Positions 43,135-51,597 of a DNA stretch of 64,000 nt are shown here, piece by piece. Location of the stretch: NCBI GenBank assembly GCA_041912595.1, contig JAYRMR010000022.1, positions 1-64,000 of the forward strand, given 5' to 3'. The position numbers were made by a program, and so were the translations under genes. The notes under the pieces are model-generated. The model saw only the letters and a list, made by a program, of their open reading frames with translations. It was not told the DNA's origin and ran no database searches. The stretch's first letter is position 1. Each line of letters opens with the position of its first letter. This DNA comes from Roseateles_B sp041912595. Its GTDB lineage: Bacteria > Pseudomonadota > Gammaproteobacteria > Burkholderiales > Burkholderiaceae_C.

Positions 43135-43310
43135 ACCCGGCGCCAGGCCGGGCCTCACATGAAACAGCCCGACGCAAGGCCGGGCCTCACATGAAACAGC
43201 CCGACGCAAGGCCGGGCCTCACATGAAACAACCCGGCGCAAGGCCGGGCGTACATGAAAAAGCCCGGCACGAGGCCGGGCGCATATGAAAAAACCCGGCA
43301 CGAGGCCGGG
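43135..43310 (-). repeat. Six tandem copies of a 31-32-bp terminator hairpin unit
   Basis: Units: 43135-43166, 43167-43198, 43199-43230, 43231-43261, 43262-43292 and a partial one at 43293-43310. Units 2 and 3 are identical. Each has a CCCGGC-type stem (for example CCCGGCACGAGGCCGGG) and a link CATGAAAMA. Read on the minus strand each unit is a GC stem followed by a T-tract: six T after the unit nearest ppiC, five in the next, then interrupted T-tracts in the distal ones. This is a rho-independent terminator for ppiC that has been amplified in tandem. The intervening bases do not vary like CRISPR spacers. Confidence 0.9.
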
Positions 43311-43352
43311 TTCTTCAGCGAGCCGCCGCGCAGCGGCTCAGGGGACTCAAGC

Positions 43353-44153
43353 TCACTGAGCGAACTTGTAGTCGGTCTTGGCCTTCTCGACCAGCTCGCG
43401 CTGGAAGTTGCCCATCTTCTGCTGCTCGATGCGCTGCTTGATCTGACCCTTGACGTCGTCGAAGGCCGGGAAGGTGGCTTCGCGGGTGTCTTCCAGCTTG
43501 ATGATGTGGAAGCCGAACTGCGACTTCACCGGCTCCTGGGTCATCTCACCCTTCTTCAGGGCGGTCATGGCCTTGGAGAACTCGGGCACGAAGTTGTTGG
43601 GGTTGGCGAAGTCCAGGTCGCCGCCATTGGCTGCCGAGCCGGTGTCCTTGGAGTTCTTGGACGCGAGTTCCTCGAACTTGGCGCCGCCGTTGAGCTGCTT
43701 GATCAGGGCCTTGGCCTCGTCTTCCTTCTCGACGAGGATGTGGCGGGCACGGTATTCCATGCCGCTGTTGGCCGCCTTGAACTGGTCGTATTCCTTCTGC
43801 GCTTCGGCATCGGTGACCGGGTTCTTGGCCTTGTAGTCTTCCATCAGGCCGCGGATCAGGATCATCTGGCGAGCCAGTTCCATCTGGATCTTGTAGTCGG
43901 CGCTGGCGGGGATGCCGCGCTTCTCGGCTTCCTGGATGAAGATTTCGCGGCGGACGACTTCGTCCTTGACCTGCGTCTCCAGCTCCGGCGTGCGGGGCTG
44001 GCCGTTCTTGGTGACTTGCTGGATCAGCTGGTCCACACGCGCCTTGGGCACGGCCTTGCCGTTCACCGTCGCGATGTTCTGGGCGCTGGCCGACAGGGGT
44101 GCCAGCGCTGCGGTCAGGGCCGCGATCGAGGCGGCGAGCACAATCTTCTTCAT
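43353..44153 (-). CDS. Periplasmic parvulin-type peptidyl-prolyl isomerase
   Basis: A 266-residue exported foldase of the PpiC/SurA type. It has a signal peptide (KIVLAASIAALTAALAPLSASA), an N-terminal helical chaperone region (VDQLIQQVTKNGQPRTPELE), and a rotamase domain (RARHILVEKEDEAKALIKQL, ASKNSKDTGSAANGGDLDF, FGFHIIKLEDTR). It catalyses proline isomerisation of envelope proteins. The start is the ATG at 44153. It is the last gene of a minus-strand series selO-msrB-yciB-bolA-ppiC, although a terminator-like hairpin after bolA may separate it. It is followed by the tandem terminator array. Confidence 0.92.
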   Translation of the reverse strand: MKKIVLAASIAALTAALAPLSASAQNIATVNGKAVPKARVDQLIQQVTKNGQPRTPELETQVKDEVVRREIFIQEAEKRGIPASADYKIQMELARQMILIRGLMEDYKAKNPVTDAEAQKEYDQFKAANSGMEYRARHILVEKEDEAKALIKQLNGGAKFEELASKNSKDTGSAANGGDLDFANPNNFVPEFSKAMTALKKGEMTQEPVKSQFGFHIIKLEDTREATFPAFDDVKGQIKQRIEQQKMGNFQRELVEKAKTDYKFAQ

Positions 44154-44240
44154 GGACGTTGGGCCTTTCAACAGACTCCACCGGTGAACTTGCCACCGGA
44201 TCTATCAGAGATACACCGCGTTACGCGGCGAGGTTTGGAT

Positions 44241-44276
44241 AAAAACAGACGCCCTCGAAACCAGCGGGTTCGGGGC
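44241..44276 (-). terminator. Terminator-like hairpin after bolA
   Basis: On the minus strand an imperfect stem (plus-strand GCCCTCGAAACC with GGGTTCGGGGC) is followed by a five-base gap and TTTTT. It lies 16 bases after the bolA stop and before ppiC. Confidence 0.55.
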
Positions 44277-44291
44277 GCCGTACAGAGCAGC

Positions 44292-44594
44292 TCAGGGTTC
44301 CCCCGGAGCTTTGGCTTCGATGGCCAGGGCATGGATGCCGCGGCGCATCTGCTCAGCCAGCAAATCATATACGAGCCGGTGGCGCGCGACCTTCGTGAGA
44401 CCCCTGAAGCGCTCGCTCACGACGCGCACCGTGTAGTGCCCGCCTTCGCGCGCGCCGGCGTGGCCGGCATGGAGGGCGCTGTCGTCCTGCACCTCGAGGT
44501 GCTGGGGCTGGAGGCCGTCGCGCAGCTGCTGCTCGATCACGGCCGTGGAGGCGCGGGGGGCGTCGCTCGTGGCGTTGTTCAAGGCGTTGTTCAT
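44292..44594 (-). CDS. bolA: BolA-family protein
   Basis: A 100-residue protein with the BolA fold: VIEQQLRDGLQPQHLEVQDDS, then HAGAREGGHYTVRVVSERF and the C-terminal HRLVYDLLAEQMRRGIHALAI, including the conserved His residues that bind Fe-S glutaredoxins. BolA proteins act in iron-sulfur handling, cell shape and stress response. The start at 44594 overlaps the stop of yciB (ATGA), so the two are co-translated; the bolA-yciB neighbourhood is common in beta-proteobacteria. Confidence 0.9.
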   Translation of the reverse strand: MNNALNNATSDAPRASTAVIEQQLRDGLQPQHLEVQDDSALHAGHAGAREGGHYTVRVVSERFRGLTKVARHRLVYDLLAEQMRRGIHALAIEAKAPGEP

Positions 44595-45259
44595 GGGGCG
44601 TGGCCCTCCTTGGCGGGCTCGTCGGCCCCGTCGGCCTGGGCGGCCGGTTCGATGATGTGGCGGCTCATGTAGAGCCCCTGGCCCAGCGTGAACAGCACGA
44701 AGAGACCCGTCACGCCGAAGACCTTGAAGTTGGCCCAGGTGGCGGTCGGGTAGTGAAAAGCAACGTAAAGATTCAGGAAGCCGAGCGCCACGAAGAACAG
44801 CACGGAGCCGAGATTCATGCGCCGCCAGGCGAGGTCGGGCAGCTGCACGTCCTTTTCCATCATGCTGCGCAGCAGGTTCTTGCGGAACACGAGGTCGCTC
44901 ACGAGGAACACCACGGCCATGCCCCAGTAGAGGCCGGTGGGCTTCCACTTGATGAAGGTCTCGTCGTGCAGCCAGACCGTCAGACCGCCCAGCACCACGA
45001 CCAGCGCGAGGCTGATCCACAGCATCAGGTCGATCTTGTGGCCGCGCAGCTTGGTGATGAGCGCCTGCGCCAGCGTGGACACCATCACCACGAGCGTGGC
45101 CAGCAGCACGGGGGCCTCCTCGGGGCCCACGGTGCCGCCGGACACCATGAAGCCGAAGTGCGAGGAGGCGAAGGCCGCGGCCGCGGCCTTGTGGCCCTCC
45201 GCGAACTTGAAGGTGCCGAAGAAGAGGATCAGCGGCAGGAAATCGAGCAGAAGCTTCAT
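44591..45259 (-). CDS. yciB: Inner-membrane septation protein A (YciB/IspZ)
   Basis: A 222-residue protein starting MKLLLDFLPLILFFGTFKFAEG, with five membrane helices including APVLLATLVVMVSTLAQALI, IDLMLWISLALVVVLGGLTVWL, GLYWGMAVVFLVSDLVF and LGSVLFFVALGFLNLYVAF. YciB contributes to cell-envelope synthesis and division. E. coli YciB is about 179 residues; the extra length here is in a loop near ASSHFGFMVSGGTVGPEEA and a charged C-terminal tail. The start is the ATG at 45259. It lies between msrB and bolA on the same strand. Confidence 0.9.
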   Translation of the reverse strand: MKLLLDFLPLILFFGTFKFAEGHKAAAAAFASSHFGFMVSGGTVGPEEAPVLLATLVVMVSTLAQALITKLRGHKIDLMLWISLALVVVLGGLTVWLHDETFIKWKPTGLYWGMAVVFLVSDLVFRKNLLRSMMEKDVQLPDLAWRRMNLGSVLFFVALGFLNLYVAFHYPTATWANFKVFGVTGLFVLFTLGQGLYMSRHIIEPAAQADGADEPAKEGHAP

Positions 45260-45285
45260 GGAGACGGTGTCAGCGCCTGAATCGA

Positions 45286-45693
45286 TCAGGCATCGGGCGC
45301 GAAGTCTATCGCGGCGGAATTGATGCAGAAGCGCTCGCCCGTGGGCCTCGGGCCGTCGGGGAAGACGTGGCCCAGGTGGGCGCCGCAGTGCTGGCATCGC
45401 ACCTCGACGCGCACCATGCCATGGCTGCGGTCCTCGATGCGCTCGATCACGTCGGCATTCACTGGCGCCCAGTAGCTGGGCCAGCCGCAGCCGGCGTCGA
45501 ACTTGGTCTCGGCCTCGAACAGGCGCGTGCCGCAGCAGACGCAGTCGTAGTGGCCGCGTGCCCAGTGGTCCCAGTACTGGCCGGTGAAGGCGCGTTCCGT
45601 GGCCGCGTGGCGCGTCACCTGGTATTGCAGATCGTCGAGCTGCTCACGCCACTCGGCGTCGCTCTTGCTGAAGGGGTAGGGCTTGTTGCTCAT
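45286..45693 (-). CDS. msrB: Peptide methionine-(R)-S-oxide reductase
   Basis: A 135-residue cytoplasmic repair enzyme that reduces methionine-R-sulfoxide. It has two CxxC zinc pairs (CVCCGTRLF and CQHCGAHLG), the conserved CGWPSYW segment, VRCQ and the catalytic Cys in RFCINSAAIDF. Start codon ATG at 45693 overlaps the stop of selO (ATGA), so it is translationally coupled to it. Both products deal with oxidative stress, which makes the pairing functionally sensible. Confidence 0.95.
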   Translation of the reverse strand: MSNKPYPFSKSDAEWREQLDDLQYQVTRHAATERAFTGQYWDHWARGHYDCVCCGTRLFEAETKFDAGCGWPSYWAPVNADVIERIEDRSHGMVRVEVRCQHCGAHLGHVFPDGPRPTGERFCINSAAIDFAPDA

Positions 45694-47246
45694 GATGAAC
45701 AGGACACCTCAAGACGGGAGGCCCAGTCGGGCGGGAAGTCCGCATCGGACGCTTGAGCGGGTTCGTCGTACGGGCGCTGCAGAACTTTCAGCAGCCGCTC
45801 GATTTCCGTGAAATCGCCCGCCTCGGCGCGCCGGATGGCGGTCTCGGCCAGGTGGTTGCGCAGCACGACGGCGGGGTTGACGGCCTGCATGCGGGGCAGG
45901 CGCTCGGCGTCCTCGCTGGCCTCGCGCGCGAGGCGCTCGCGGTAGCGCAGCGCCCAGAGGTCGAAGCGCTCGCGGTCCAGGAAGATGTCGCGCAGCGGCG
46001 CCCACGTGGCCTCGGCCATGGCGGGCCATTGCGAGAGGCGGCGATGGGCGATGGTGTAGTCGGTGCGATGCAGGGCCAGCAGCCGCAGCCAGTCGTCGAT
46101 CAGGGCCTGGTCGTCGGCCTCGGCGCGCTGCAGGCCGAGCTTGGCCCGCATGCCGCGCAGCATCTCCTGCTGGAAGACCTGGCGGTAGGGCTCGAGGGCG
46201 TCGCCCAGCAGTTCGGCCACCGCCTCCTCGTCCCCGCCGATCAGCGGCATGAGGGCCTGCGCCAGCGCGTGCAGGTTCCAGAAGGCCACCTGCGGCTGGC
46301 GCACATAGGCGTAGCGGCCCTGGTGGTCCGAGTGGTTGCAGACGTGGCCCGGGTCGAAGCCGTCGAGGAAGCCGAAGGGGCCATAGTCCAGCGTGAGGCC
46401 CAGCAGGGACATGTTGTCCGTGTTCATCACGCCGTGGCAGAAGCCCACGCACTGCCAGGCGGCCATCAGCTGCGCCGTCTGGCGGGCGATCTTCTCCAGC
46501 AGGGCCACGGGCGGCACGGGGGCCTCCAGGCACTCCGGCGCGTGGTGGCTCAGGACATGAGCCACCAGCTGTCGCAGCTCGTTCAGCTGGCCGTGATGCG
46601 CGAAGTGCTCGAGGTGGCCGAAGCGCAGGAAGCTGGGGGCGACGCGCGTGACCACGGCCGCCGTCTCCAGCGTCTCGCGCTGCACGCCCTGCGGCGAGCC
46701 CGTGATGCACAGCGCTCGCGTGGTGGGGATGCCCAGCGCGGCCATGGCCTCGGAGCACAGGAACTCGCGGATGGAGGAGCGCAGCACCGCGCGGCCGTCG
46801 CCGCGGCGGGAGTAGGGCGTGCGCCCGGCGCCCTTGAGCTGCACCTCCCAGCGCTGGCCGTCGTGCACGAGTTCGCCCAGGTGCAGCGCACGCCCGTCGC
46901 CCAGCTGCCCGGCCCAGACGCCGAACTGATGACCGCTGTAGACGCTGGCCCAGGGCTGCATGCCGTCCCACAGCGCATTGCCGCTGAGCACCTGCAGCGC
47001 TTCCTCGTGGCGCCAGTCCTCGGGGAGACCCAGCATCCGCGCGCAGGCCTCGCTCGTGGCGACCCAATGCGGTGCGGACAGCGGCTCCGGTGGCAGCCGT
47101 GTCAGGAAGCCGTCACCCAGGCGGGTGAAGCTGGCCGGGTGGCTGCTGGGGACGCTGCCGAGCTGTTCCTGCCAGCTCATCGCGCCGCTCGCGAAGGGCT
47201 CGCCGCCCGTGTCCGGAGTGGGGCCGTTGCCCTTGTCGAAAACCAT
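45690..47246 (-). CDS. selO: Protein adenylyltransferase SelO (YdiU/UPF0061)
   Basis: A 518-residue pseudokinase-fold enzyme that transfers AMP to protein hydroxyl groups. Typical motifs are YSGHQFGVWAGQLGDGRA, VQLKGAGRTPYSRRGDGRA (Lys for nucleotide), REFLCSEAMAALGIPTTRAL, FCHGVMNTDNMSLLG and DYGPFGFLDGF (metal-binding Asn and Asp). A Cys near the C terminus (LEVSCSS) corresponds to the selenocysteine or cysteine of the family. The start is set at the ATG at 47246; the next in-frame ATG at 47180 is possible. It is divergent from the acyl-CoA ligase gene. Confidence 0.94.
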   Translation of the reverse strand: MVFDKGNGPTPDTGGEPFASGAMSWQEQLGSVPSSHPASFTRLGDGFLTRLPPEPLSAPHWVATSEACARMLGLPEDWRHEEALQVLSGNALWDGMQPWASVYSGHQFGVWAGQLGDGRALHLGELVHDGQRWEVQLKGAGRTPYSRRGDGRAVLRSSIREFLCSEAMAALGIPTTRALCITGSPQGVQRETLETAAVVTRVAPSFLRFGHLEHFAHHGQLNELRQLVAHVLSHHAPECLEAPVPPVALLEKIARQTAQLMAAWQCVGFCHGVMNTDNMSLLGLTLDYGPFGFLDGFDPGHVCNHSDHQGRYAYVRQPQVAFWNLHALAQALMPLIGGDEEAVAELLGDALEPYRQVFQQEMLRGMRAKLGLQRAEADDQALIDDWLRLLALHRTDYTIAHRRLSQWPAMAEATWAPLRDIFLDRERFDLWALRYRERLAREASEDAERLPRMQAVNPAVVLRNHLAETAIRRAEAGDFTEIERLLKVLQRPYDEPAQASDADFPPDWASRLEVSCSS

Positions 47247-47353
47247 GAGTTCCAGTGTAACGAGGGTGACTAAGCCGCTGTGCGGCGCAGGGTTAACATG
47301 ATTTGCAACTGCCGATTTCCGCTCCACGCAGGGCGGAGACCAAGGAGACATAG

Positions 47354-49012
47354 ATGGGTTTGATGGGACAGATGATGTCCATGCCGCTGCTGATCTCTTC
47401 GCTGATCCAGCACGCGGCTCGCCACTCCGGGGACACCGAGATCGTGAGCAAGCGGGTCGAGGGTGACCTGCACCGCTACAACTGGCGCAGCTGCGAGCGG
47501 CGCTCCCGCCAGGTGGCCCAGGCGCTGGCCCGCCTGGGGCTGAAGGCCGGCGATCGCGTCGGCACGCTGGCCTGGAACGGCTACCGGCACCTGGAGATCT
47601 ACTACGGCAGCTCGGGCTCGGAGCTCGTCTGCCACACGATCAACCCGCGCCTCTTCCCCGAGCAGATCGCCTGGATCGCCAACGACGCGCAAGACCTGGC
47701 CCTGTGCTTCGACCTGAACTTCCTGCCGCTGGTCGAGAAGCTGGCACCGCAGCTGCCCAATGTGCGGCACTACGTGCTGATGACCGACCGCGCCCACATG
47801 CCCGCGCAGACCACGCTGCCGGGCCTGCTGTGCTACGAGGAGCTCGTCGAGGCCGAGGACGGCCACTACGCCTGGCCGGTCTTCGACGAGAACGCCGCGT
47901 CGAGCATCTGCTACACCTCCGGCACCACCGGCCATCCGAAGGGCGCGGTGTACAGCCATCGCTCCAGCGTGCTGCATGCCTTCGCCTCCGCACTGCCCGA
48001 CGGCATGGATTGCTCCTCGAAGGACGTGATCCTGCCCGTGGTGCCGATGTTCCACGTCAACGCCTGGGGCCTGCCCTACAGCAGCGCCATCGTCGGCGCG
48101 AAGCTCGTGTTCCCCGGGCCGCACCTGGACGGCAAGTCCCTCTACGAACTCTTCGAATCGGAGCAGGTGACCTTCAGCGCCGGCGTCCCGACCGTGTGGC
48201 TGGGCCTGCTCAACTACGTGGGCGCGAACCAGCTCAAGTTCAGCAGCTTCACGCGCACGGTGATCGGCGGCTCCGCCTGCCCGCCGGCCATGCTGCGCAC
48301 GCTGATGGACGATTACGGCGTCGAGGTCATCCACGCCTGGGGCATGACGGAGCTCTCGCCGCTGGGCACGCTCTCCAAGCTCACCGCGCGCCAGCTCAAG
48401 CTGCCGCAGGAGGAGCAGCGCCGCATCCTGGAGAAGCAGGGCAAGGTGATCTACGGCATCGACATGGCCGTGATCGACGACGCCGGCGACGCCCAGCCCT
48501 GGGACGGCACGAGCAGCGGCAACCTCGTCGTGCGCGGCCACTGGGTGATCAACAGCTACTTCGGGCAGACGCAGTCCGCGCTGGTGCCGGTGAAGGAGCA
48601 GGGCCATGACGCCGGGCAGTGGTTCCCGACGGGCGACGTGGCCACCATCGACGCCGACGGCTTCATGCAGATCACGGACCGCAGCAAGGACGTGATCAAG
48701 TCCGGCGGCGAGTGGATCTCCTCCATCGATCTCGAGAACATCGCCATGGCCCACCCGGCCGTGGGAGAGGCGGCGGCCATCGCCTGCCGGCATCCGAAGT
48801 GGGACGAGCGCCCGCTGCTGGTCGTGGTGCGCAAGCCGGGCGCCGCCCTGAGCCGCGAGGAGATGCTGGCCTTCTACGAGGGCCGCATCGCGAAGTGGCA
48901 GATCCCGGACGACGTCGTCTTCGTCGACGAGATCCCGCACACCGCCACCGGCAAGATCCAGAAGCTCAAGCTGCGCCAGCAGTTTGCCGAGCACCGCCTG
49001 CCCGGGACCTGA
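47354..49012 (+). CDS. Medium/long-chain acyl-CoA synthetase (AlkK-like)
   Basis: A 552-residue AMP-forming ligase that activates a fatty or other carboxylic acid to its CoA thioester. The AMP-binding motif is YTSGTTGHPKG at residues 187-197. Further motifs are WGMTELSPLG, the hinge TGDVATIDADGF with DRSKDVIKSGGEWIS, and the C-terminal catalytic Lys in PHTATGKIQKLKL. The sequence type is that of AlkK and related medium-chain ligases. A HAAT-type ABC transporter follows directly, so the ligase probably activates what the transporter imports (inference). Start ATG at 47354 behind CAAGGAGA. Confidence 0.91.
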   Translation: MGLMGQMMSMPLLISSLIQHAARHSGDTEIVSKRVEGDLHRYNWRSCERRSRQVAQALARLGLKAGDRVGTLAWNGYRHLEIYYGSSGSELVCHTINPRLFPEQIAWIANDAQDLALCFDLNFLPLVEKLAPQLPNVRHYVLMTDRAHMPAQTTLPGLLCYEELVEAEDGHYAWPVFDENAASSICYTSGTTGHPKGAVYSHRSSVLHAFASALPDGMDCSSKDVILPVVPMFHVNAWGLPYSSAIVGAKLVFPGPHLDGKSLYELFESEQVTFSAGVPTVWLGLLNYVGANQLKFSSFTRTVIGGSACPPAMLRTLMDDYGVEVIHAWGMTELSPLGTLSKLTARQLKLPQEEQRRILEKQGKVIYGIDMAVIDDAGDAQPWDGTSSGNLVVRGHWVINSYFGQTQSALVPVKEQGHDAGQWFPTGDVATIDADGFMQITDRSKDVIKSGGEWISSIDLENIAMAHPAVGEAAAIACRHPKWDERPLLVVVRKPGAALSREEMLAFYEGRIAKWQIPDDVVFVDEIPHTATGKIQKLKLRQQFAEHRLPGT

Positions 49013-49120
49013 CCCGGCTGGCCGATCGCGTTCGCTGAGGCAGGACGGACCGCGAGGCCCGGACCTGCAGGACATGTTGAGACCGAGAACAGGCCCGCCA
49101 AGGGTCAGAAGGAGACATCC

Positions 49121-50365
49121 ATGTTGACTGCATCGCGTGAGTTCCAGCTGCGGCACGTCGCGGCATCCCTGCTGCTGGCGGGCCTGTCCCTCGGGGCCCA
49201 GGCCCAGAAGGGCGAGACGGTGAAGATCGCCTGGATCGACCCGCTGTCCGGCCTGATGGGGCCGGTGGGCCAGAACCAGGTCAAGAGCTTCCAGTTCTTC
49301 GCCGAGAAGTTCAACGCCACCAATCCGGCTGGCGTGAAGTTCGAGATCATCGCCATCGACAACAAGCTCAGCCCGGCCGAGACGCTCAATGCGCTGAAGT
49401 CGGCCATCGACCAGGGCGTGCGCTACGTCACCCAGGGCAATGGCTCCGGCGCCGCGCTGGCCCTGATCGACGCGATCAACAAGCACAACGAGCGCAACCC
49501 CGGCAAGGAGGTGCTGTACCTCAACCACTCGGCCGTGGACCCGGACCTCACCAATGCCAAGTGCAGCTACTGGCACTTCCGCATGGACGCCGACACCTCG
49601 ATGAAGATGGAGGCCATCACCACCTTCATGAAGGACCAGCCGGACGTCAAGAAGGTCTTCCTGCTCAACCAGAACTACGCTCACGGCCAGCAGGTCGCCA
49701 AGTACGCCAAGGAGATGCTGGCCCGCAAGCGTCCTGACATCCAGGTGGTGGGCGAGGACCTGCACCCGCTCGCCCAGGTGCGCGACTTCGCGCCCTACGT
49801 GGCCAAGATCAAGGCCAGCGGCGCGGACACCGTCATCACCGGCAACTGGGGTTCAGACCTGACCCTCCTCGTGAAGGCGGCGAATGAGGCCGGCTACACG
49901 GGCAAGTTCTTCACCTACTACGCCGGTGTGAGCGGCACGCCCACGGCGCTGGGCGCGGCCTCGGCCGGCCGCGTGTTCCAGGTCTCGTACAACCACTACA
50001 ACCTGGGCGGCCAGATGGGCAAGTGGATGGACGAGTACAAGAAGCGCTTCAACGACGACTTCTACACCGGCAGCGTCATCCACATCTACAGCCTGCTGGG
50101 CGAGGCCATGGCCAAGGCCAAGAGCACCGACCCCGTCAAGGTGGCGGCGGCGCTGGAAGGCCTGACCGTCAAGAGCTTCAACGGCGAGGTGCAGGTGCGC
50201 AAGACCGACCACCAGCTGCAGCAGCCGCTGTTCATCTCGGTGTGGAACAAGGCGGATGCCAAGTACAGCTACAGCCCGGAGAACACGGGCTACACGCTGA
50301 TTCCGTTGAAGATGTATGACTCGTACGTCTCCTCGACGCCCACCTCCTGCCAAATGAAACGCTGA
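49121..50365 (+). CDS. ABC transporter substrate-binding protein, LivK type
   Basis: A 414-residue periplasmic binding protein. After a signal peptide (HVAASLLLAGLSLGAQA) come the two lobes of a type I receptor fold: VKIAWIDPLSGLMGPVGQNQ, ALKSAIDQGVRYVTQGNGSG, VFLLNQNYAHGQQVAKYAKE, DTVITGNWGSDLTLLVKAA. It is the solute receptor of the following HAAT transporter. True substrates of this type range from branched-chain amino acids to aromatic and fatty acids, amides and urea; the preceding acyl-CoA ligase points to a carboxylic acid. A 200-base palindromic spacer separates it from the permease genes. Confidence 0.9.
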   Translation: MLTASREFQLRHVAASLLLAGLSLGAQAQKGETVKIAWIDPLSGLMGPVGQNQVKSFQFFAEKFNATNPAGVKFEIIAIDNKLSPAETLNALKSAIDQGVRYVTQGNGSGAALALIDAINKHNERNPGKEVLYLNHSAVDPDLTNAKCSYWHFRMDADTSMKMEAITTFMKDQPDVKKVFLLNQNYAHGQQVAKYAKEMLARKRPDIQVVGEDLHPLAQVRDFAPYVAKIKASGADTVITGNWGSDLTLLVKAANEAGYTGKFFTYYAGVSGTPTALGAASAGRVFQVSYNHYNLGGQMGKWMDEYKKRFNDDFYTGSVIHIYSLLGEAMAKAKSTDPVKVAAALEGLTVKSFNGEVQVRKTDHQLQQPLFISVWNKADAKYSYSPENTGYTLIPLKMYDSYVSSTPTSCQMKR

Positions 50366-50492
50366 ATCGGGCTGCATCTGCGGGCTGCGCGGGCCGATCT
50401 GGCGCTTGCGGTGCTCGCCGTACGCCTGTACGGCTGTGCTCCTCAGCGCCACCTCGACCCGCTCGCTGGCCGCAGCTGCATACCCGATTCGG
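50364..50492. repeat. Nested palindromic element inside the transporter operon
   Basis: Starting in the stop codon of the binding-protein gene, GAATCGGGCTGCATCTGCGG (50364-50383) pairs imperfectly with CCGCAGCTGCATACCCGATTC (50470-50490). At the centre GCCGTAC (50417-50423) and GTACGGC (50428-50434) form a perfect 7-bp stem. The whole can fold into a long RNA structure. It may be a dispersed repeat or an attenuator that lowers permease expression relative to binding protein. Confidence 0.75.
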
Positions 50493-50568
50493 CGCCGGGG
50501 CGCCGACCTGCTGCCGCGACCGGCGCTCCGGTGGGATCGCCTCATGTTCCGACTTCTGACGAGGTGAC

Positions 50569-51585
50569 GTGGACCAACTCCTGATCAACCTGCTCAACGG
50601 CCTGGCCTCGGGGCTGCTGCTGTTCATGCTCAGTGCGGGGCTCACGCTGATCTTCAGCATGATGGGCGTGCTGAACTTCGCGCATGCCAGCTTCTACATG
50701 CTGGGCGCCTACGCGGCCTATGTGCTGGCGGGCTGGCTGGGCTTCTGGCCGGCGCTGGTGCTGGCGCCGCTGGTGGTGGGCGCGCTCGGTGCACTGTTCG
50801 AGCGCACGGCGCTGCGGCGGGTGCACAAGTACGGCCATGTGCCCGAGCTGCTGATCACGTTCGGGCTGTCCTACGTGATCCTCGAGCTGGTGCAGCTGGT
50901 CTTCGGCCGGACCTCGGTGCCCTTCGGCCCGCCGCCGGCGCTGCAGGGCTCGGCCTTCACGCTGGTGCAGGCCGCGGGGCAAGGCCTGACCCTCGTGTGG
51001 GGCGAGGCCACGCCGGCGCAGTGCGCCGCAGCGGCGTGCTCGAAGTTCCCGCTGACCCGTGCCTTCATGATGCTGGTGGCGCTGGCGATGCTGGGCGGCC
51101 TGTGGGCCCTGCTCACGCGCAGCCGCATCGGGCTGGTGATCCAGGCGGCGCTCACGCACCCGGAGATGGCCGAGGCCCTTGGCCACAACGTGCCCCGCGT
51201 GCTGATGCTGGTCTTCGGCAGCGGCTGCGCGCTGGCCGCGCTGGCCGGCGTGATCGGCGGGATCACCTTCGTGACGGAGCCCGCCATGGCGGCCATCGTG
51301 GGCTCCATCATCTTCGTCGTGGTGGTGGTCGGGGGTGTCGGCTCGCTGGCGGGGGCCTTCGTGGCCTCGCTGCTGATCGGGCTGATCCAGACGCTGCCGC
51401 TGACGGTGGACGGCTCGCTCGCCACGCTGGCACAGCATCTCGGCCTGGCAGTCACGCCGGCCACACCGGGCTATCCGCTGCTGAAGCTCTCGCTCGCGCA
51501 GGTCGCGCCCATCCTGCCCTATCTGCTGATGGTGCTGATCCTGATCTTCCGGCCCAAGGGCCTCTTCGGCACGCGGGACGACTGA
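50569..51585 (+). CDS. livH: Branched-chain-type ABC transporter permease, LivH
   Basis: A 338-residue inner-membrane permease starting with GTG at 50569. Family features are LLINLLNGLASGLLLFMLSAG, NFAHASFYMLGAYAAY, ELLITFGLSYVILELVQLV, and the ATPase-contact loop region TRSRIGLVIQAALTHPEMAEALGHN. Typical LivH is 290-310 residues; here a periplasmic loop (PFGPPPALQGSAFTLVQAAG and TPAQCAAAACSKFP) is expanded. Together with LivM it forms the membrane channel of the importer. Confidence 0.92.
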   Translation: MDQLLINLLNGLASGLLLFMLSAGLTLIFSMMGVLNFAHASFYMLGAYAAYVLAGWLGFWPALVLAPLVVGALGALFERTALRRVHKYGHVPELLITFGLSYVILELVQLVFGRTSVPFGPPPALQGSAFTLVQAAGQGLTLVWGEATPAQCAAAACSKFPLTRAFMMLVALAMLGGLWALLTRSRIGLVIQAALTHPEMAEALGHNVPRVLMLVFGSGCALAALAGVIGGITFVTEPAMAAIVGSIIFVVVVVGGVGSLAGAFVASLLIGLIQTLPLTVDGSLATLAQHLGLAVTPATPGYPLLKLSLAQVAPILPYLLMVLILIFRPKGLFGTRDD

Positions 51586-51597
51586 GGGAGCGCCGCC

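Noticed and set aside
43135..43310. CRISPR array
   Set aside because: The repeats are about 32 bp and regular, but the whole unit repeats, there are no unique spacers, and no cas gene is nearby. Hairpin plus T-tract identifies terminators.
47270..49765. An 831-codon open frame antisense to the acyl-CoA ligase and binding-protein genes
   Set aside because: It crosses two real genes and their spacer, and its composition (His, Val, Gln, Asp runs) is that of a high-GC shadow frame.
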